A model generated the notes under the pieces. The model did not search any database. It saw only the letters and a program-made list of their open reading frames with translations, and was not told where the DNA came from. Shown here piece by piece: positions 34,403-43,627 of a DNA stretch of 64,000 bases. The DNA is from Flavobacterium azizsancarii (GTDB lineage: Bacteria > Bacteroidota > Bacteroidia > Flavobacteriales > Flavobacteriaceae): the NCBI RefSeq assembly GCF_027980145.1, contig NZ_JAMZNK010000019.1, forward strand, positions 1-64,000. The letters run 5' to 3'. How positions within the stretch are numbered: the first letter of the stretch is position 1; each line of letters opens with the position of its first letter. The translations under genes and the position numbers were made by a program.

Positions 34403-36007
34403 ATGGACAGTCACACAGTTTTCTCGCAATCGATTTCGCTAAATGAGTTAGGGATTGAAAATGCAAAAGTTCGTTACCAATTATCTGCTGATGAATTGCA
34501 TGCGATCACTTTGCAATCAGGTCAAGGTGTTGAGAATTCTACAGGCGCATTGGCAATTAATACAGGTGAATTTACAGGGCGTTCTCCTCAGGATCGCTAT
34601 ATTGTAAGAGATGGTATTACAGAGGATCAAGTTTGGTGGGGAAATGTAAATATTCCTTTTGAACCAGCTGCTTTTGAAAAATTATATAATAAGGTAACAC
34701 AGTTTTTATCTAACAAAGAAGTCTTTGTTCGCGATTCTTATGTTTGTGCCGATCCTAATTATAGATTAAATGTTCGTGTTGTTACAGAAACGGCCTGGTC
34801 GAATTTGTTTTGTTACAATATGTTCTTAAGACCAGAAGATTCAGAGTTGGCTAATTTTACTCCGGAATGGACAGTAATTTGTGCTCCAAGTTTTATGGCA
34901 GATCCTGTTGTAGACGGAACACGTCAATCTAATTTTGCCATTTTAGATTTTACTAAAAAAGTAGCTCTTATTGGTGGAACAGGTTATACAGGAGAAATGA
35001 AAAAGGGAATTTTCTCTGCTTTAAATTTCATCTTGCCGGTTTTCAAAGATACTTTACCAATGCATTGTAGTGCCAATGTTGGAGAAGCTGGTGACACTGC
35101 AATTTTCTTTGGATTATCAGGAACCGGAAAAACAACTTTATCAGCAGATCCTGCACGTAAGTTAATTGGAGACGATGAGCACGGATGGACTGCAGAAAAT
35201 ACGGTTTTTAACTTTGAAGGTGGTTGTTATGCAAAAGTAATCAATCTGACAGAAGAGCATGAACCGGACATTTTTAGAGCGATCAAAAAAGGAGCACTTT
35301 TAGAAAATGTAGTTTTCAAACCGGGAACCAATGAAGTTGATTATGATGATGTTTCAATCACTCAGAATACACGTGTAAGTTACCCAATAACACATATCGA
35401 TAATATTCAGCCTGGTTCTATCGGGCACAATCCTAAAAATATATTTTTCTTAACGGCTGATTCTTTTGGAATCTTGCCTCCAATCTCAAAACTGACTCCT
35501 GGACAAGCGGCTTACTATTTTATCTCAGGATATACGGCTAAAGTTGCCGGAACAGAGGCAGGAGTTACAGAACCACAGCCTAATTTTTCGGCTTGTTTTG
35601 GAGCGCCGTTTATGCCTTTGCATCCAACACGTTACGCAGAAATGCTAACCAAGAAAATGGAAGATGCTGATGTAAAAGTTTGGTTAATCAATACAGGATG
35701 GACAGGTGGTCCTTACGGAACAGGAAGCCGTATGAAACTAAAATATACCCGCGCCATGATTACTGCTGCATTAAACGGAGAACTGGATAATGTAGAATTT
35801 AAAAATCATAAAGTATTTGGAATTGCACAACCGGAAAGTTGTCCTAATGTTCCAAGTGAAATTTTAGATCCAAGAAATACTTGGGAAGATCCTGAGCTAT
35901 ACGATAAAAAAGCACTTGAATTGGCCCAGAAATTCAAAGCTAATTTCGCCAAATTTGAAGAGTTTGCCAACGCTGAAATTTTAGCTGGCGCACCGATTAC
36001 AGAATAA
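34403..36007 (+). CDS. pckA: Phosphoenolpyruvate carboxykinase (ATP)
   Basis: 534 residues, full length. Visible: the substrate-binding RSPQDRY near 55, the P-loop GLSGTGKTTLSADP near 237, the metal and kinase-2 region LIGDDEHGW near 255, and the adenine-binding region with NTGWTGGPYGTGSRM near 430. It converts oxaloacetate and ATP to phosphoenolpyruvate, the entry step of gluconeogenesis, in the cytosol. It is monocistronic, with promoter and terminator of its own. Confidence 0.97.
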   Translation: MDSHTVFSQSISLNELGIENAKVRYQLSADELHAITLQSGQGVENSTGALAINTGEFTGRSPQDRYIVRDGITEDQVWWGNVNIPFEPAAFEKLYNKVTQFLSNKEVFVRDSYVCADPNYRLNVRVVTETAWSNLFCYNMFLRPEDSELANFTPEWTVICAPSFMADPVVDGTRQSNFAILDFTKKVALIGGTGYTGEMKKGIFSALNFILPVFKDTLPMHCSANVGEAGDTAIFFGLSGTGKTTLSADPARKLIGDDEHGWTAENTVFNFEGGCYAKVINLTEEHEPDIFRAIKKGALLENVVFKPGTNEVDYDDVSITQNTRVSYPITHIDNIQPGSIGHNPKNIFFLTADSFGILPPISKLTPGQAAYYFISGYTAKVAGTEAGVTEPQPNFSACFGAPFMPLHPTRYAEMLTKKMEDADVKVWLINTGWTGGPYGTGSRMKLKYTRAMITAALNGELDNVEFKNHKVFGIAQPESCPNVPSEILDPRNTWEDPELYDKKALELAQKFKANFAKFEEFANAEILAGAPITE

Positions 36008-36030
36008 GGAAGATTACTAATTCAAACTAA

Positions 36031-36062
36031 AAAAAGCTGTTCAGTGATGAACAGCTTTTTTG
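36031..36062 (+). terminator. pckA terminator
   Basis: AAAAGCTGTTCA / TGAACAGCTTTT stem with a short loop (GTGA) and T-run. Confidence 0.85.
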
Positions 36063-36065
36063 TTG

Positions 36066-36176
36066 GTTTCAAGTTTCAAGTTTCAAGTTTCAAGTTTCAA
36101 GTTTCAAGTTTCAAGTTTCAAGTTTCAAGTTTCAAGTTTTAGGTTGAACCTGAAACTTGAAACCTGAAACAAAAAA
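36066..36176. repeat. TTTCAAG heptanucleotide array with facing arm
   Basis: About ten tandem TTTCAAG units (36067-36138) are followed by GGTTGAACC and the reversed words GAAACTTGAAACCTGAAAC. The tract can fold back on itself. Single copies of the same word occur at 29520-29550, 46318-46340 and 55928-55950, always between genes. Confidence 0.85.
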
Positions 36177-36178
36177 AA

Positions 36179-37237
36179 CTATTTCTTAGCGTCGTCGATA
36201 CGTTTCTGGATCAAATCCCATGCGTAATAGTGAAACGTCATTCCGTTGCTCATGGCTACGAAAAGACCATTTTTAAAACTTCCGCCTAAATTGATATTTG
36301 TTACATCGGCACCATCGCATTCAATAGTCGATGTTGGAATTTCTGCTAATAAAGGATAATCGTTCGGATTGCCTTTTGCACCTTCTCTTGGATACACCAT
36401 AAAAGTATTCGCCTGCTGATTTGATACTAAAATATATCCTGTAGAATCTGTTTTTTTGTAAATCGCAATACCTTCGTTATCTGCTTTGAATCCTGTTTTT
36501 CCAAAAAGTGCCAATTCTTTGTTGTCGTTTAAGGCGGGATCTGCTTTGTATTTTCTGATTCCGAATTGTTCGTCGCAATACAAAACAGTTCCTAATTCGT
36601 TATCAACGGCAATGGCTTCGATTTCTTTCTTTCCGCTGTAAGCGCCAAACTTACGAACCACTTTTGCCGTAGCAAATTTACCGTTTCCAGAAAGTTCATA
36701 TTGCCATAAGTAACTTCCGGATGGTCCTGATTTTCTGCCTACAATAGCAAATATTTTGTGATCACTTGAACGTGTGTACAAAGCAATTCCCATTGGGTCG
36801 CGTAGTTCTTCGCCTTCAAAAACGGAAATTCCGCCATTGTCTATTGCTTTTAAATCAGGTAAACTGAAAACTCTTATTTTGTTTGATTCGCGTTCTGTAG
36901 TTACGGCAACGTCTGTTTTTTTTCCGTCGATTATTAAGCCGTAAGCGATATCAACATTGTTGGGACGCTTTAAAACTTCTGATTTTGCAATGATTTTTCC
37001 CTTTAAATCAAAAGCATACAAAGCACCATCTGTATCTTTATCAGTTCCAACAATAATACTTTTAGAAGCATCTGTTGGATGAATCCAAATTGCAGGATCA
37101 TCAGTATCATGCGGCAAAGCTTCAGTAACAACAGTTGGTTTTACAGCATTTGCAGCAGCGGGAGCAAGTTTGTCGTCTTTGCAAGCGATGAATAAGGTAC
37201 TTAAAAGTAAAAAGGAAAGAATTGATTTATTTTTCAT
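36179..37237 (-). CDS. Beta-propeller phytase-like lipoprotein
   Basis: 352 residues. The lipoprotein signal ends in LFIAC, mature CKDDK. The phytase-family start HDTDDPAIWIHP near residue 43 and the following SIIVGTDKDTDGALYAFDLKGK match 3-phytase beta-propellers, as do DNELGTVLYCDEQFGIRKY and the metal-binding acidic residues. It would release phosphate from inositol phosphates at the cell surface. It is 73 bases downstream of a TonB-dependent receptor gene on the same strand, so uptake and hydrolysis are probably coupled. Confidence 0.88.
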   Translation of the reverse strand: MKNKSILSFLLLSTLFIACKDDKLAPAAANAVKPTVVTEALPHDTDDPAIWIHPTDASKSIIVGTDKDTDGALYAFDLKGKIIAKSEVLKRPNNVDIAYGLIIDGKKTDVAVTTERESNKIRVFSLPDLKAIDNGGISVFEGEELRDPMGIALYTRSSDHKIFAIVGRKSGPSGSYLWQYELSGNGKFATAKVVRKFGAYSGKKEIEAIAVDNELGTVLYCDEQFGIRKYKADPALNDNKELALFGKTGFKADNEGIAIYKKTDSTGYILVSNQQANTFMVYPREGAKGNPNDYPLLAEIPTSTIECDGADVTNINLGGSFKNGLFVAMSNGMTFHYYAWDLIQKRIDDAKK

Positions 37238-37310
37238 TATGATTTTAGTTGAATGAAATTAGACAGAACCGTTAAGTTCTGCCTAATTTAAGAAATTTAT
37301 AAATTGATTG

Positions 37311-40121
37311 TTACAAGTCGAGTTTCAAGCCAAAATTATATCTGGCCTGGTAATATTCTGCTTGTTTAGTGTGGTCTTTAACTCCTTGATAGTAGCGCAA
37401 AGGCTGATTGGTTAAATTGTTTGCTTCGGCAAAAAGTCTAAGTTTGCGAGTAATTTTGAAAGAAGCATTTGCATCCAGAAAAAATTGCTTATCGTAGTAA
37501 CTGTCTTTATAAGATTCAGAACCTAATTCATCTAAATAATCTGAAGTAAAGTTGGTTGAAATTCTGGCAGAAAAACGTTTGTTTTCCCAGGACAATGATG
37601 CGTTGAACATGTGGGGAGTTGTTCCCGGAAGACTGATGTTATTTCTTTCGTTTCCGTCTTCATCCGCAATACCTTTTGCTTTCGATTTTGTGTACGTGTA
37701 ATTCAAATAGATACCAAATCCTTTAAGAAATTTCCCCGGAAGGAAATCTAACTGACGCTGAAAAGCAAATTCAAAGCCATATACGTCAACAGTATCTCCG
37801 TTTCTTGATTGCAAGAATGACCAGTTTTCGCCAGCCGGAATTGGGTTGGACTGATTTGGGAAATCAGCAGCAAATTTTGCAGCATCATATTGATTGTCAC
37901 TATAATTATATATGAAATTGTCTAATTTTTTGTAGAAAACACCTCCTGAAATTAAACCAACAGATTTGAAATAATTCTCGGCCATGAAGTCGTAATTGTA
38001 TGAATATGTTGCATCAAGATCTGGATTTCCGGCTGTAATTGCTTTATCAGCAGCAATATTGTTTACATACGGAGCCAATGCATAATAATCAGGTCTTGCC
38101 AATGCCGTTGTAACAGCAGCTCTTAAGACTAAATCTTTAGTAGCATTATATTGCAAAGAGATACTAGGCAATAAATTAGTATACGAATTTTTAGTATTGA
38201 TCTCGCTCTCTAATTCTTCTTCGTCTAATACCCGATTTCCGGTATAATCAATATGAGTGTTCTCTACTCTGAAACCTAAAACCATAGACAGTTTATCATT
38301 AAAATCCTGATCCCATCTTACATAAGCAGCATAAATACTTTCTTTTGCATTATAGTTTACGGCTAAAAATTCTGAAGGATCTGATGATTTTTTGAATAAT
38401 GCTGCGTTGTTTAAATCAAGACTTCCTAAGAAACTTGCAGAAGCAAAACTTCCCGGAACATATTTGCTTCCCGGATTAAAGTTTGTACCATCGTAATAAC
38501 TGGTTGGAACTTGTGATAATAATGCCATGTCACTATTGACTGGCTCGTAAGCATAAAAGTTATTTTCTCTTTCTTTTTCTTTCAATCGAAGTCTAAGTCC
38601 GGTTCTCAATCTTCCTTTTTCAGAAGGAATAATTGTAAAAGGAAAACGGATATTTAATTTTGCTCCAAATTCGCTTTCGCTGGTTTCATTTGTGTTTTCT
38701 GTAGCCGTTTGAAATTTGAACTTATCCAGAGATTCTCCAGTTGTTGTAATTAAAGGAAATCTGATATCTGATAAATCCTGAGTCATTTCTAATCCTTTTT
38801 GACGGTATTCGATATAACGTTCTCCAGGGCGATATTCCCTTGCTTTTGCATAATTGGCAGACCAGTCTAGATCAAGTTTAGAATTGATTAAATGTTCTCC
38901 GCGAATCGAGTAATTCTGAACGCGTTGATCTTCTAATCTTCTGTTTTTATCACGATCATTATCAATTCCTCCTTTTGTCTGACGTTTTACACGACCTTTA
39001 AATCCTGTAATTTCTTCACCATTATAAATAGGGGCAATATCATCATATGTAGTTCTGAAACGATTTTCTCTGTCGTCTCTCCAGTTGTAAATGGCATTAG
39101 CGAAAATAGTATTGTTTTCATCAAATTTATAGTCTAAAGCTACAGAACCGCTGCGGCGAATACGTTGTACATCATATTTTCTAATTTCTGAAGCTTGCAG
39201 ATATTCATTACCAAATTTATCTTTTACCCATTCGTTTTCGATATTGTCAGATCCGTAATTTACGTTATTGTATGATCCGCTAAAAACAGCACCTAATTTA
39301 TTGTCAAAAAAGCGATTTCCGTAAACTAAACCTGCTGTATAAGTCGCATGTTCGCGAATTGGCATATAACCTCCTGCAAGAGTTGCAGAGATTCTTTCGC
39401 CATTAGGAGTTGCTCTTGTTACGAGATTTACAGAACCACCAATTGCATCTGCATCCATGTCAGGAGTCAACGTTTTGTTGACTTCAATAGTCGAAATCAT
39501 ATCAGACGGAATTAAGTCCATTTGTACGTTTCTGTTATCGCCTTCTGCAGAAGGAATTCGGTCGCCATTTAAAGTTACTGAGTTCAGAGATGGAGCTAAA
39601 CCTCTAATAATAATATTACGAGCTTCACCCTGATCATTTTGCATTGTGATACCCGGAACACGTTTTAAAGCATCTCCAACGTTGGCATCAGGAAAACGCC
39701 CCATTTGATCAGATGAAATGATATTTCCGATATTTTTACTGTTCTTTTGTTGGTTTAATGCTTTTGCCTGACCTTTTAAAATGTCTCCAACAACTACTTC
39801 GTTCAACTCTGTTCCTGAAGTTTTAAGCGCAAAATCAATCACATTATTTTTACCTTGTTCTACAATGATTTCGTGAGTTGTGGCATTATAACCAATGTAT
39901 TTTACTTCTACTTTATATGTTCCAACATTAATGTTTAATAATTCGAAACGACCATTGTAATCTGAAACCGTGTATTTGTTTTCACCAACAATCTGGATCA
40001 TTGCTCCCGGCAGAGGAAGTTTATCGTCAATATCTAATACTTTTCCTGAGATTATCGCTTTTTGAGCATAACCTGAAAAGGCCAATAGCATAAATATTAC
40101 TACTAAATAAATTTTCTTCAT
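37311..40121 (-). CDS. TonB-dependent outer-membrane receptor
   Basis: 936 residues: signal peptide to about 19 (SGYAQ), an N-terminal carboxypeptidase-regulatory-like domain (about 22-105), the plug domain near 120-240 (GRFPDANVGDALKRVPGIT, then IIIRGLAPSLNSVTLNGDR), then the beta-barrel ending in RYNFGLKLDL with an aromatic-free but hydrophobic C-terminus. It belongs to the TonB receptors with a short CarboxypepD domain, not to SusC with a SusD partner. With the phytase it likely takes up an inositol phosphate or its product. TAACAT motifs upstream suggest specific control. Confidence 0.93.
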   Translation of the reverse strand: MKKIYLVVIFMLLAFSGYAQKAIISGKVLDIDDKLPLPGAMIQIVGENKYTVSDYNGRFELLNINVGTYKVEVKYIGYNATTHEIIVEQGKNNVIDFALKTSGTELNEVVVGDILKGQAKALNQQKNSKNIGNIISSDQMGRFPDANVGDALKRVPGITMQNDQGEARNIIIRGLAPSLNSVTLNGDRIPSAEGDNRNVQMDLIPSDMISTIEVNKTLTPDMDADAIGGSVNLVTRATPNGERISATLAGGYMPIREHATYTAGLVYGNRFFDNKLGAVFSGSYNNVNYGSDNIENEWVKDKFGNEYLQASEIRKYDVQRIRRSGSVALDYKFDENNTIFANAIYNWRDDRENRFRTTYDDIAPIYNGEEITGFKGRVKRQTKGGIDNDRDKNRRLEDQRVQNYSIRGEHLINSKLDLDWSANYAKAREYRPGERYIEYRQKGLEMTQDLSDIRFPLITTTGESLDKFKFQTATENTNETSESEFGAKLNIRFPFTIIPSEKGRLRTGLRLRLKEKERENNFYAYEPVNSDMALLSQVPTSYYDGTNFNPGSKYVPGSFASASFLGSLDLNNAALFKKSSDPSEFLAVNYNAKESIYAAYVRWDQDFNDKLSMVLGFRVENTHIDYTGNRVLDEEELESEINTKNSYTNLLPSISLQYNATKDLVLRAAVTTALARPDYYALAPYVNNIAADKAITAGNPDLDATYSYNYDFMAENYFKSVGLISGGVFYKKLDNFIYNYSDNQYDAAKFAADFPNQSNPIPAGENWSFLQSRNGDTVDVYGFEFAFQRQLDFLPGKFLKGFGIYLNYTYTKSKAKGIADEDGNERNNISLPGTTPHMFNASLSWENKRFSARISTNFTSDYLDELGSESYKDSYYDKQFFLDANASFKITRKLRLFAEANNLTNQPLRYYQGVKDHTKQAEYYQARYNFGLKLDL

Positions 40122-40157
40122 TGTGTTTTAGTTTGTTTTTTGCGAAACTAGAACCTT

Positions 40158-40242
40158 AATGTTATTAAAGACGTTGAAAAAAATTAACATAATGTTATGG
40201 TTTTCTCTAACATTAGAAATAAATTAATGTTAAAATAACATT
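40158..40242 (-). promoter_or_regulatory. Cluster of six TAACAT/ATGTTA motifs upstream of the receptor gene
   Basis: ATGTTA or its complement occurs at 40159-40164, 40185-40190, 40192-40197, 40208-40213, 40227-40232 and 40236-40241. The second and third form the palindrome TAACAT-A-ATGTTA. They lie just upstream of a weak -7 word (TAGTTTCG, minus strand 40150-40143) of the receptor-phytase operon. This is the layout of binding sites for an activator. Confidence 0.5.
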
Positions 40243-40316
40243 TAATAAAAAAGGATTTTTTATAGAGTCAAATAAAAAGAAATCAACTATTTAGCTCATT
40301 TTTAATTTTTTGGCTC

Positions 40317-40324
40317 TAAATTTG
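40317..40324 (+). promoter_or_regulatory. -7 element of the DUF4407 gene
   Basis: TAAATTTG, 31 bases before the ATG at 40356. Confidence 0.4.
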
Positions 40325-40355
40325 CCCTATCAATCACAATCAAAAATCATCAATC

Positions 40356-41456
40356 ATGTTGAAACAATTTTTCATCCTATGTTCTGGGGCTGATCGAGAC
40401 GTACTCGAAAGTTGCTCAGAAGGCGAACAAACCAAATATGTTGGTATTGGCGCCACCGTATTCTTTACAGCAGTTATGGCTTTCTTAGCCAGTGCCTACG
40501 CACTTTTTACGGTTTTTGACTCTGTTTATCCAGCTGTAGCTTTTGGGTTTGTATGGAGTTTGTTAATCTTTAATCTAGACCGATTTATCGTTTCGACTAT
40601 CAAAAAAAGAGATCGCTTTTTTGATGAATTTCTACAAGCGACACCTCGAATTATGTTGGCTGTCATTATTGCCATTGTAATTTCTAAACCTTTGGAAATT
40701 AAAATTTTCGAAAAAGAAATCAATACCGTTTTATTAAAAGAGAAAAATGAAATGGAATTGGCGAACAAAAAGCAAGTAGGTAATTACTTCAAATCAGATT
40801 TAGATAAAAATAAAGGCGAGATTGCAGCTTTGAAAGGAGATATTCTGAATAAAGAAAAAGAAGTAAATGCACTTTATTCTACTTATATCACAGAAGCCGA
40901 AGGAACTACCGGAACTAAAAAACTGGGTAAAGGTCCGGTTTATAAAGAAAAGCGTGAGAAACACGATGCTGCATTAAAAGAATTTGCAACTCTAAAAACG
41001 GCTAATGAAGCTAAAATTGCTGAGAAAGAGAAAACAGGTACACAATTACAAGCCGATTTAGATAAAAAAGTATCTCAAACACAACCTATTATTGAAGGTT
41101 TTGATGGTTTAATGGCACGTATAAACGCTTTGGATAAATTACCATGGTTGCCGTCATTCTTTATCATGTTATTGTTTTTAGCAATCGAAACTTCTCCCAT
41201 TATAGCAAAATTACTAGCGCCAAAAGGGGAATTCGATTTTAAACAGGAAGAAGCCGAAACTGCAATGAAAGCGACTTTGGCACAAAATAAATACCAACGT
41301 GAATTATTGGTAAAAACTAGTGCAGCGATGCACGATAAAGTATACGCTGATATCGCCGAAGATAAAAATCTGTACGATCTGCAACGAAAAAATGCAACAG
41401 AGTTATTAGAATTGCAATCGAATAGTTTTGTAGAAAAGCAGAAAGCAACTTTGTAG
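40356..41456 (+). CDS. DUF4407 membrane protein
   Basis: 366 residues. Three membrane helices lie in the first 110 residues (about 32-50, 58-80, 92-108), then a long charged coiled coil (about 115-260) and a fourth helix near 268-290 (LPSFFIMLLFLAIETSPIIAKLL), with a Gln/Lys-rich helical tail. FNLDRFIVSTIKK near 70 is a family signature of DUF4407. The coiled coil lies between helices three and four. Function unknown. Single gene. Confidence 0.88.
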   Translation: MLKQFFILCSGADRDVLESCSEGEQTKYVGIGATVFFTAVMAFLASAYALFTVFDSVYPAVAFGFVWSLLIFNLDRFIVSTIKKRDRFFDEFLQATPRIMLAVIIAIVISKPLEIKIFEKEINTVLLKEKNEMELANKKQVGNYFKSDLDKNKGEIAALKGDILNKEKEVNALYSTYITEAEGTTGTKKLGKGPVYKEKREKHDAALKEFATLKTANEAKIAEKEKTGTQLQADLDKKVSQTQPIIEGFDGLMARINALDKLPWLPSFFIMLLFLAIETSPIIAKLLAPKGEFDFKQEEAETAMKATLAQNKYQRELLVKTSAAMHDKVYADIAEDKNLYDLQRKNATELLELQSNSFVEKQKATL

Positions 41457-41457
41457 A

Positions 41458-41600
41458 GAGTTTAACCGCAAAGAACGCTAAGTTTTACGCAAAGCACGTG
41501 AAGAAAAGCATAAAAAAACCATCAGTACAACTGATGGTTTTTTTCTTTTATAATTTTGCGAACCTTGCGTAAAACTTTGCGTTCTTTGCGGTTAGAAAAA
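41458..41600. repeat. Long palindrome with internal terminator
   Basis: The arms TTTAACCGCAAAGAACGCTA and AACTTTGCGTTCTTTGCGGTT pair over about 40 bases and enclose the hairpin AAAACCATCAGT / ACTGATGGTTTT (41512-41545) with a T-run. The inner hairpin is the likely terminator of the DUF4407 gene and, on the other strand, of the PH-domain gene. Confidence 0.75.
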
Positions 41601-41601
41601 T

Positions 41602-42327
41602 TTACATATAACTCAATATTTCTTTTTTGTAAACATCATATTCTCCTTGCATGATCAATCCATTATCAAGCAATTTTTTGTAATTCTGTAATTTATCAAA
41701 AAGTTCTTCTTTAGATAAATCACTTAATTTACGATCGCCTGTGGTAGGTTGAGCAGGTTGAATTGGCTCATATGTTTCCGTATACGATGGAGTAGTAGCT
41801 GGCATAATTTCAGCAAAATTTGTTACTTCCTCCGTGTCAACTTCTTCAACTTCCTCTTCAACTTCTTCAATATCATCTTCTTCTTCAATAACTTGTGCAG
41901 TTTCTACAACTGGTGTTTCGGCAACAATTGGATTTTTTATTAAATCTAACTGCTCTTTCGCGTAAGTATATATTTTTCTGGCCTGAATTTTCGGAATGTA
42001 ATCAATCGAAATTGATAAATCAGTATTGGTATTAAATGAGAATTCTGAACCTAAAATGTTTTCTTTTACAAAAGCACCGGCAACATTGTCCCAGGTGTAA
42101 TCTGTAAAATCCATTGAAAGACCTAAATTTTTAGGCTGGCAAATAATGATTCGTTTGTTTGTTAATACAATACTATCAGGAAAAACAGTAATTGCCGGTT
42201 TTTTTTGAACGGCAATATATCCAATTTCTTCACCTTTCATCAATAAATCATGGAGTTTCGAAGTGATTTTTTCAATCGCTTTTGGATCTTGTTCTTCGTT
42301 CAGAAATTTTTTAAATTGTTCTTTCAT
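41602..42327 (-). CDS. PH-like domain protein with C-terminal SHOCT motif
   Basis: 241 residues. About 30-125 resembles a bacterial PH domain (ITVFPDSIVLTNKRIIICQP, TWDNVAGAFVKE). It is followed by a Glu/Val-rich acidic linker (about 145-190) and a SHOCT-like motif at the end (LQNYKKLLDNGLIMQGEYDVYKKEILSYM). Such proteins are thought to hold assemblies at the membrane; the role is unknown. It has its own promoter and is not obviously linked to the next gene. Confidence 0.75.
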   Translation of the reverse strand: MKEQFKKFLNEEQDPKAIEKITSKLHDLLMKGEEIGYIAVQKKPAITVFPDSIVLTNKRIIICQPKNLGLSMDFTDYTWDNVAGAFVKENILGSEFSFNTNTDLSISIDYIPKIQARKIYTYAKEQLDLIKNPIVAETPVVETAQVIEEEDDIEEVEEEVEEVDTEEVTNFAEIMPATTPSYTETYEPIQPAQPTTGDRKLSDLSKEELFDKLQNYKKLLDNGLIMQGEYDVYKKEILSYM

Positions 42328-42386
42328 GTTCTATAAGTTGCTAAGTTGCAAATTAATTGAGTTGTTAAGTTTTTTATCTTACGATG

Positions 42387-42415
42387 CAAATGTAATGCCT
42401 AATTTTCTAATTCAA
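42387..42415 (-). promoter_or_regulatory. Promoter of the PH/SHOCT gene
   Basis: On the minus strand TTG (42415-42413), 18 bases, TACATTTG (42394-42387), 59 bases before the ATG. The -33 element overlaps the 3' end of the next gene. Confidence 0.6.
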
Positions 42416-42770
42416 TAATTTCATTCTGAATTTTCTTTGTCAAACTTTTGAAAACCAATTCATACGAATGATCGATCAATTCTTTGACTAAAGTATTTGA
42501 TAAATTCCCGTTTAAGGCAATCGTGTTCCAGTGTACTTTGCTCATATGAAATCCGGGTTTTATCTCGTCATATTCCGCTCTTAATTCCTGAGCGCGTTCC
42601 GGATCGCACTTTAAATTGACTGATGGTTCGCTTTTCTCCCACTGAGATAAGGAAGATAATGCAAATATTTTTCCGCCAACTTTAAAAACCAAAGTATTTT
42701 CGTCAAAAGGAAAATGCTCGCTCGCGCCTTTCTTCGAAAGACAATATTCGTAAAATGTTTCTAGATTCAT
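42399..42770 (-). CDS. MmcQ/YjbR family protein
   Basis: 123 residues, usual family length. Features: ASEHFPFDENTLVFKVGGKIFALSSL near 17-42 and NLKCDPERAQELRAEY, then GFHMSKVHWNTIALNG near 82-97. The fold is that of CyaY-like double-wing DNA-binding proteins of unknown role. It is the last gene of a small minus-strand run with DUF4260 and GNAT genes (gap eight bases). Confidence 0.92.
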   Translation of the reverse strand: MNLETFYEYCLSKKGASEHFPFDENTLVFKVGGKIFALSSLSQWEKSEPSVNLKCDPERAQELRAEYDEIKPGFHMSKVHWNTIALNGNLSNTLVKELIDHSYELVFKSLTKKIQNEIIELEN

Positions 42771-42778
42771 ATCATTTC

Positions 42779-43132
42779 TTATTTGCCAATTTCACCTAAA
42801 TGAGTGTATTTAAAACCTTTTTCATATTTCAATCCGTAACCAAAAATCCGATCCATTGCCGAATGCGAAAATAAAATAATCCCGGCTAACTGAATCGTTT
42901 CAATACTTAAATAGTATCCTGTAGCATAAACTAAAAGTGCAATTCCTTTATGATGAAATACGTTGTAAAAAAATGCTCCGCTTTTGTTGCCGAAGAGGTA
43001 GCCAAGCATTGATAAATCCGGGGTTAAAATTAAAACTAAAAACCACCACCATTCAAAATTTAAACGATTGAATAAAAAAATCCCAAGAATAAATAAACTT
43101 AATTCTTCGAGTTTAATAACTGTTTTCATCAT
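42779..43132 (-). CDS. DUF4260 family membrane protein
   Basis: 117 residues, four hydrophobic segments. The DUF4260 signature lies in PDLSMLGYLFGNKSGAFFYN near 38-56, YNVFHHKGIA, and the end HSAMDRIFGYGLKYEKGFKYTHLG. Function unknown. It overlaps the acetyltransferase by ATGA. Confidence 0.9.
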   Translation of the reverse strand: MMKTVIKLEELSLFILGIFLFNRLNFEWWWFLVLILTPDLSMLGYLFGNKSGAFFYNVFHHKGIALLVYATGYYLSIETIQLAGIILFSHSAMDRIFGYGLKYEKGFKYTHLGEIGK

Positions 43133-43527
43133 AGTTTTTTCTCCATTAATTTTTCAGGATGTTCCAGAGCAGTAAAACCAAATTTACGATATAAAAAATG
43201 AGCATCAGTTGTGGCTAATCTCCAAATTTGAATATTTTTAAGAACTGGTTCGTTCATCATATTTTCGATCAAAATAGATGAATATCCTTTTCCGCGATGT
43301 TCTTTGGTAATAAAAACATCCATTACATATCCAAAAACGACATAGTCTGTAATGACTCTGGCAAAGCCAATTTGTTTACCATTTAAGTAAATTCCAAAAC
43401 AAACTGAAGCATCAATAGTAGTTTGAACTTCTTCAATAGTTCTTCCTGCGGCCCAATAAATATTCTTCAAAAAGTTTTGAATGAACGGAACGTCAAGTTT
43501 AGTTTTATCTTTAGATACTGTAATCAT
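43129..43527 (-). CDS. GNAT-family N-acetyltransferase
   Basis: 132 residues from the ATG at 43527 (MITVSKDKTK); a start at 43554 would add residues encoded by the dispersed GCCACGAATT repeat. The acetyl-CoA loop lies at TKEHRGKGYSSILI (about 86-99), and the C-terminus has the TDAHFLYRKFGFTALE stretch of the family. It acetylates an unknown small molecule or protein amine. It overlaps the DUF4260 start. Confidence 0.9.
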   Translation of the reverse strand: MITVSKDKTKLDVPFIQNFLKNIYWAAGRTIEEVQTTIDASVCFGIYLNGKQIGFARVITDYVVFGYVMDVFITKEHRGKGYSSILIENMMNEPVLKNIQIWRLATTDAHFLYRKFGFTALEHPEKLMEKKL

Positions 43528-43538
43528 AGTTGTTTTTT

Positions 43539-43626
43539 TTGCCACGAATTTCACTAATTTTCATGAATCATTTTTTTTTGCAAGCATGTAAAAAATTAGT
43601 ACAAATTAGTGAAATTCGTGGCAAAC
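43539..43626. repeat. Palindromic 'GCCACGAATT' repeat
   Basis: The arms TTTGCCACGAATTTCACTAATTT and AAATTAGTGAAATTCGTGGCAAA (43604-43626) face each other across about 40 bases. It is the same family as at 8496 and 13029, and lies between two genes on the minus strand. Confidence 0.75.
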
Positions 43627-43627
43627 T

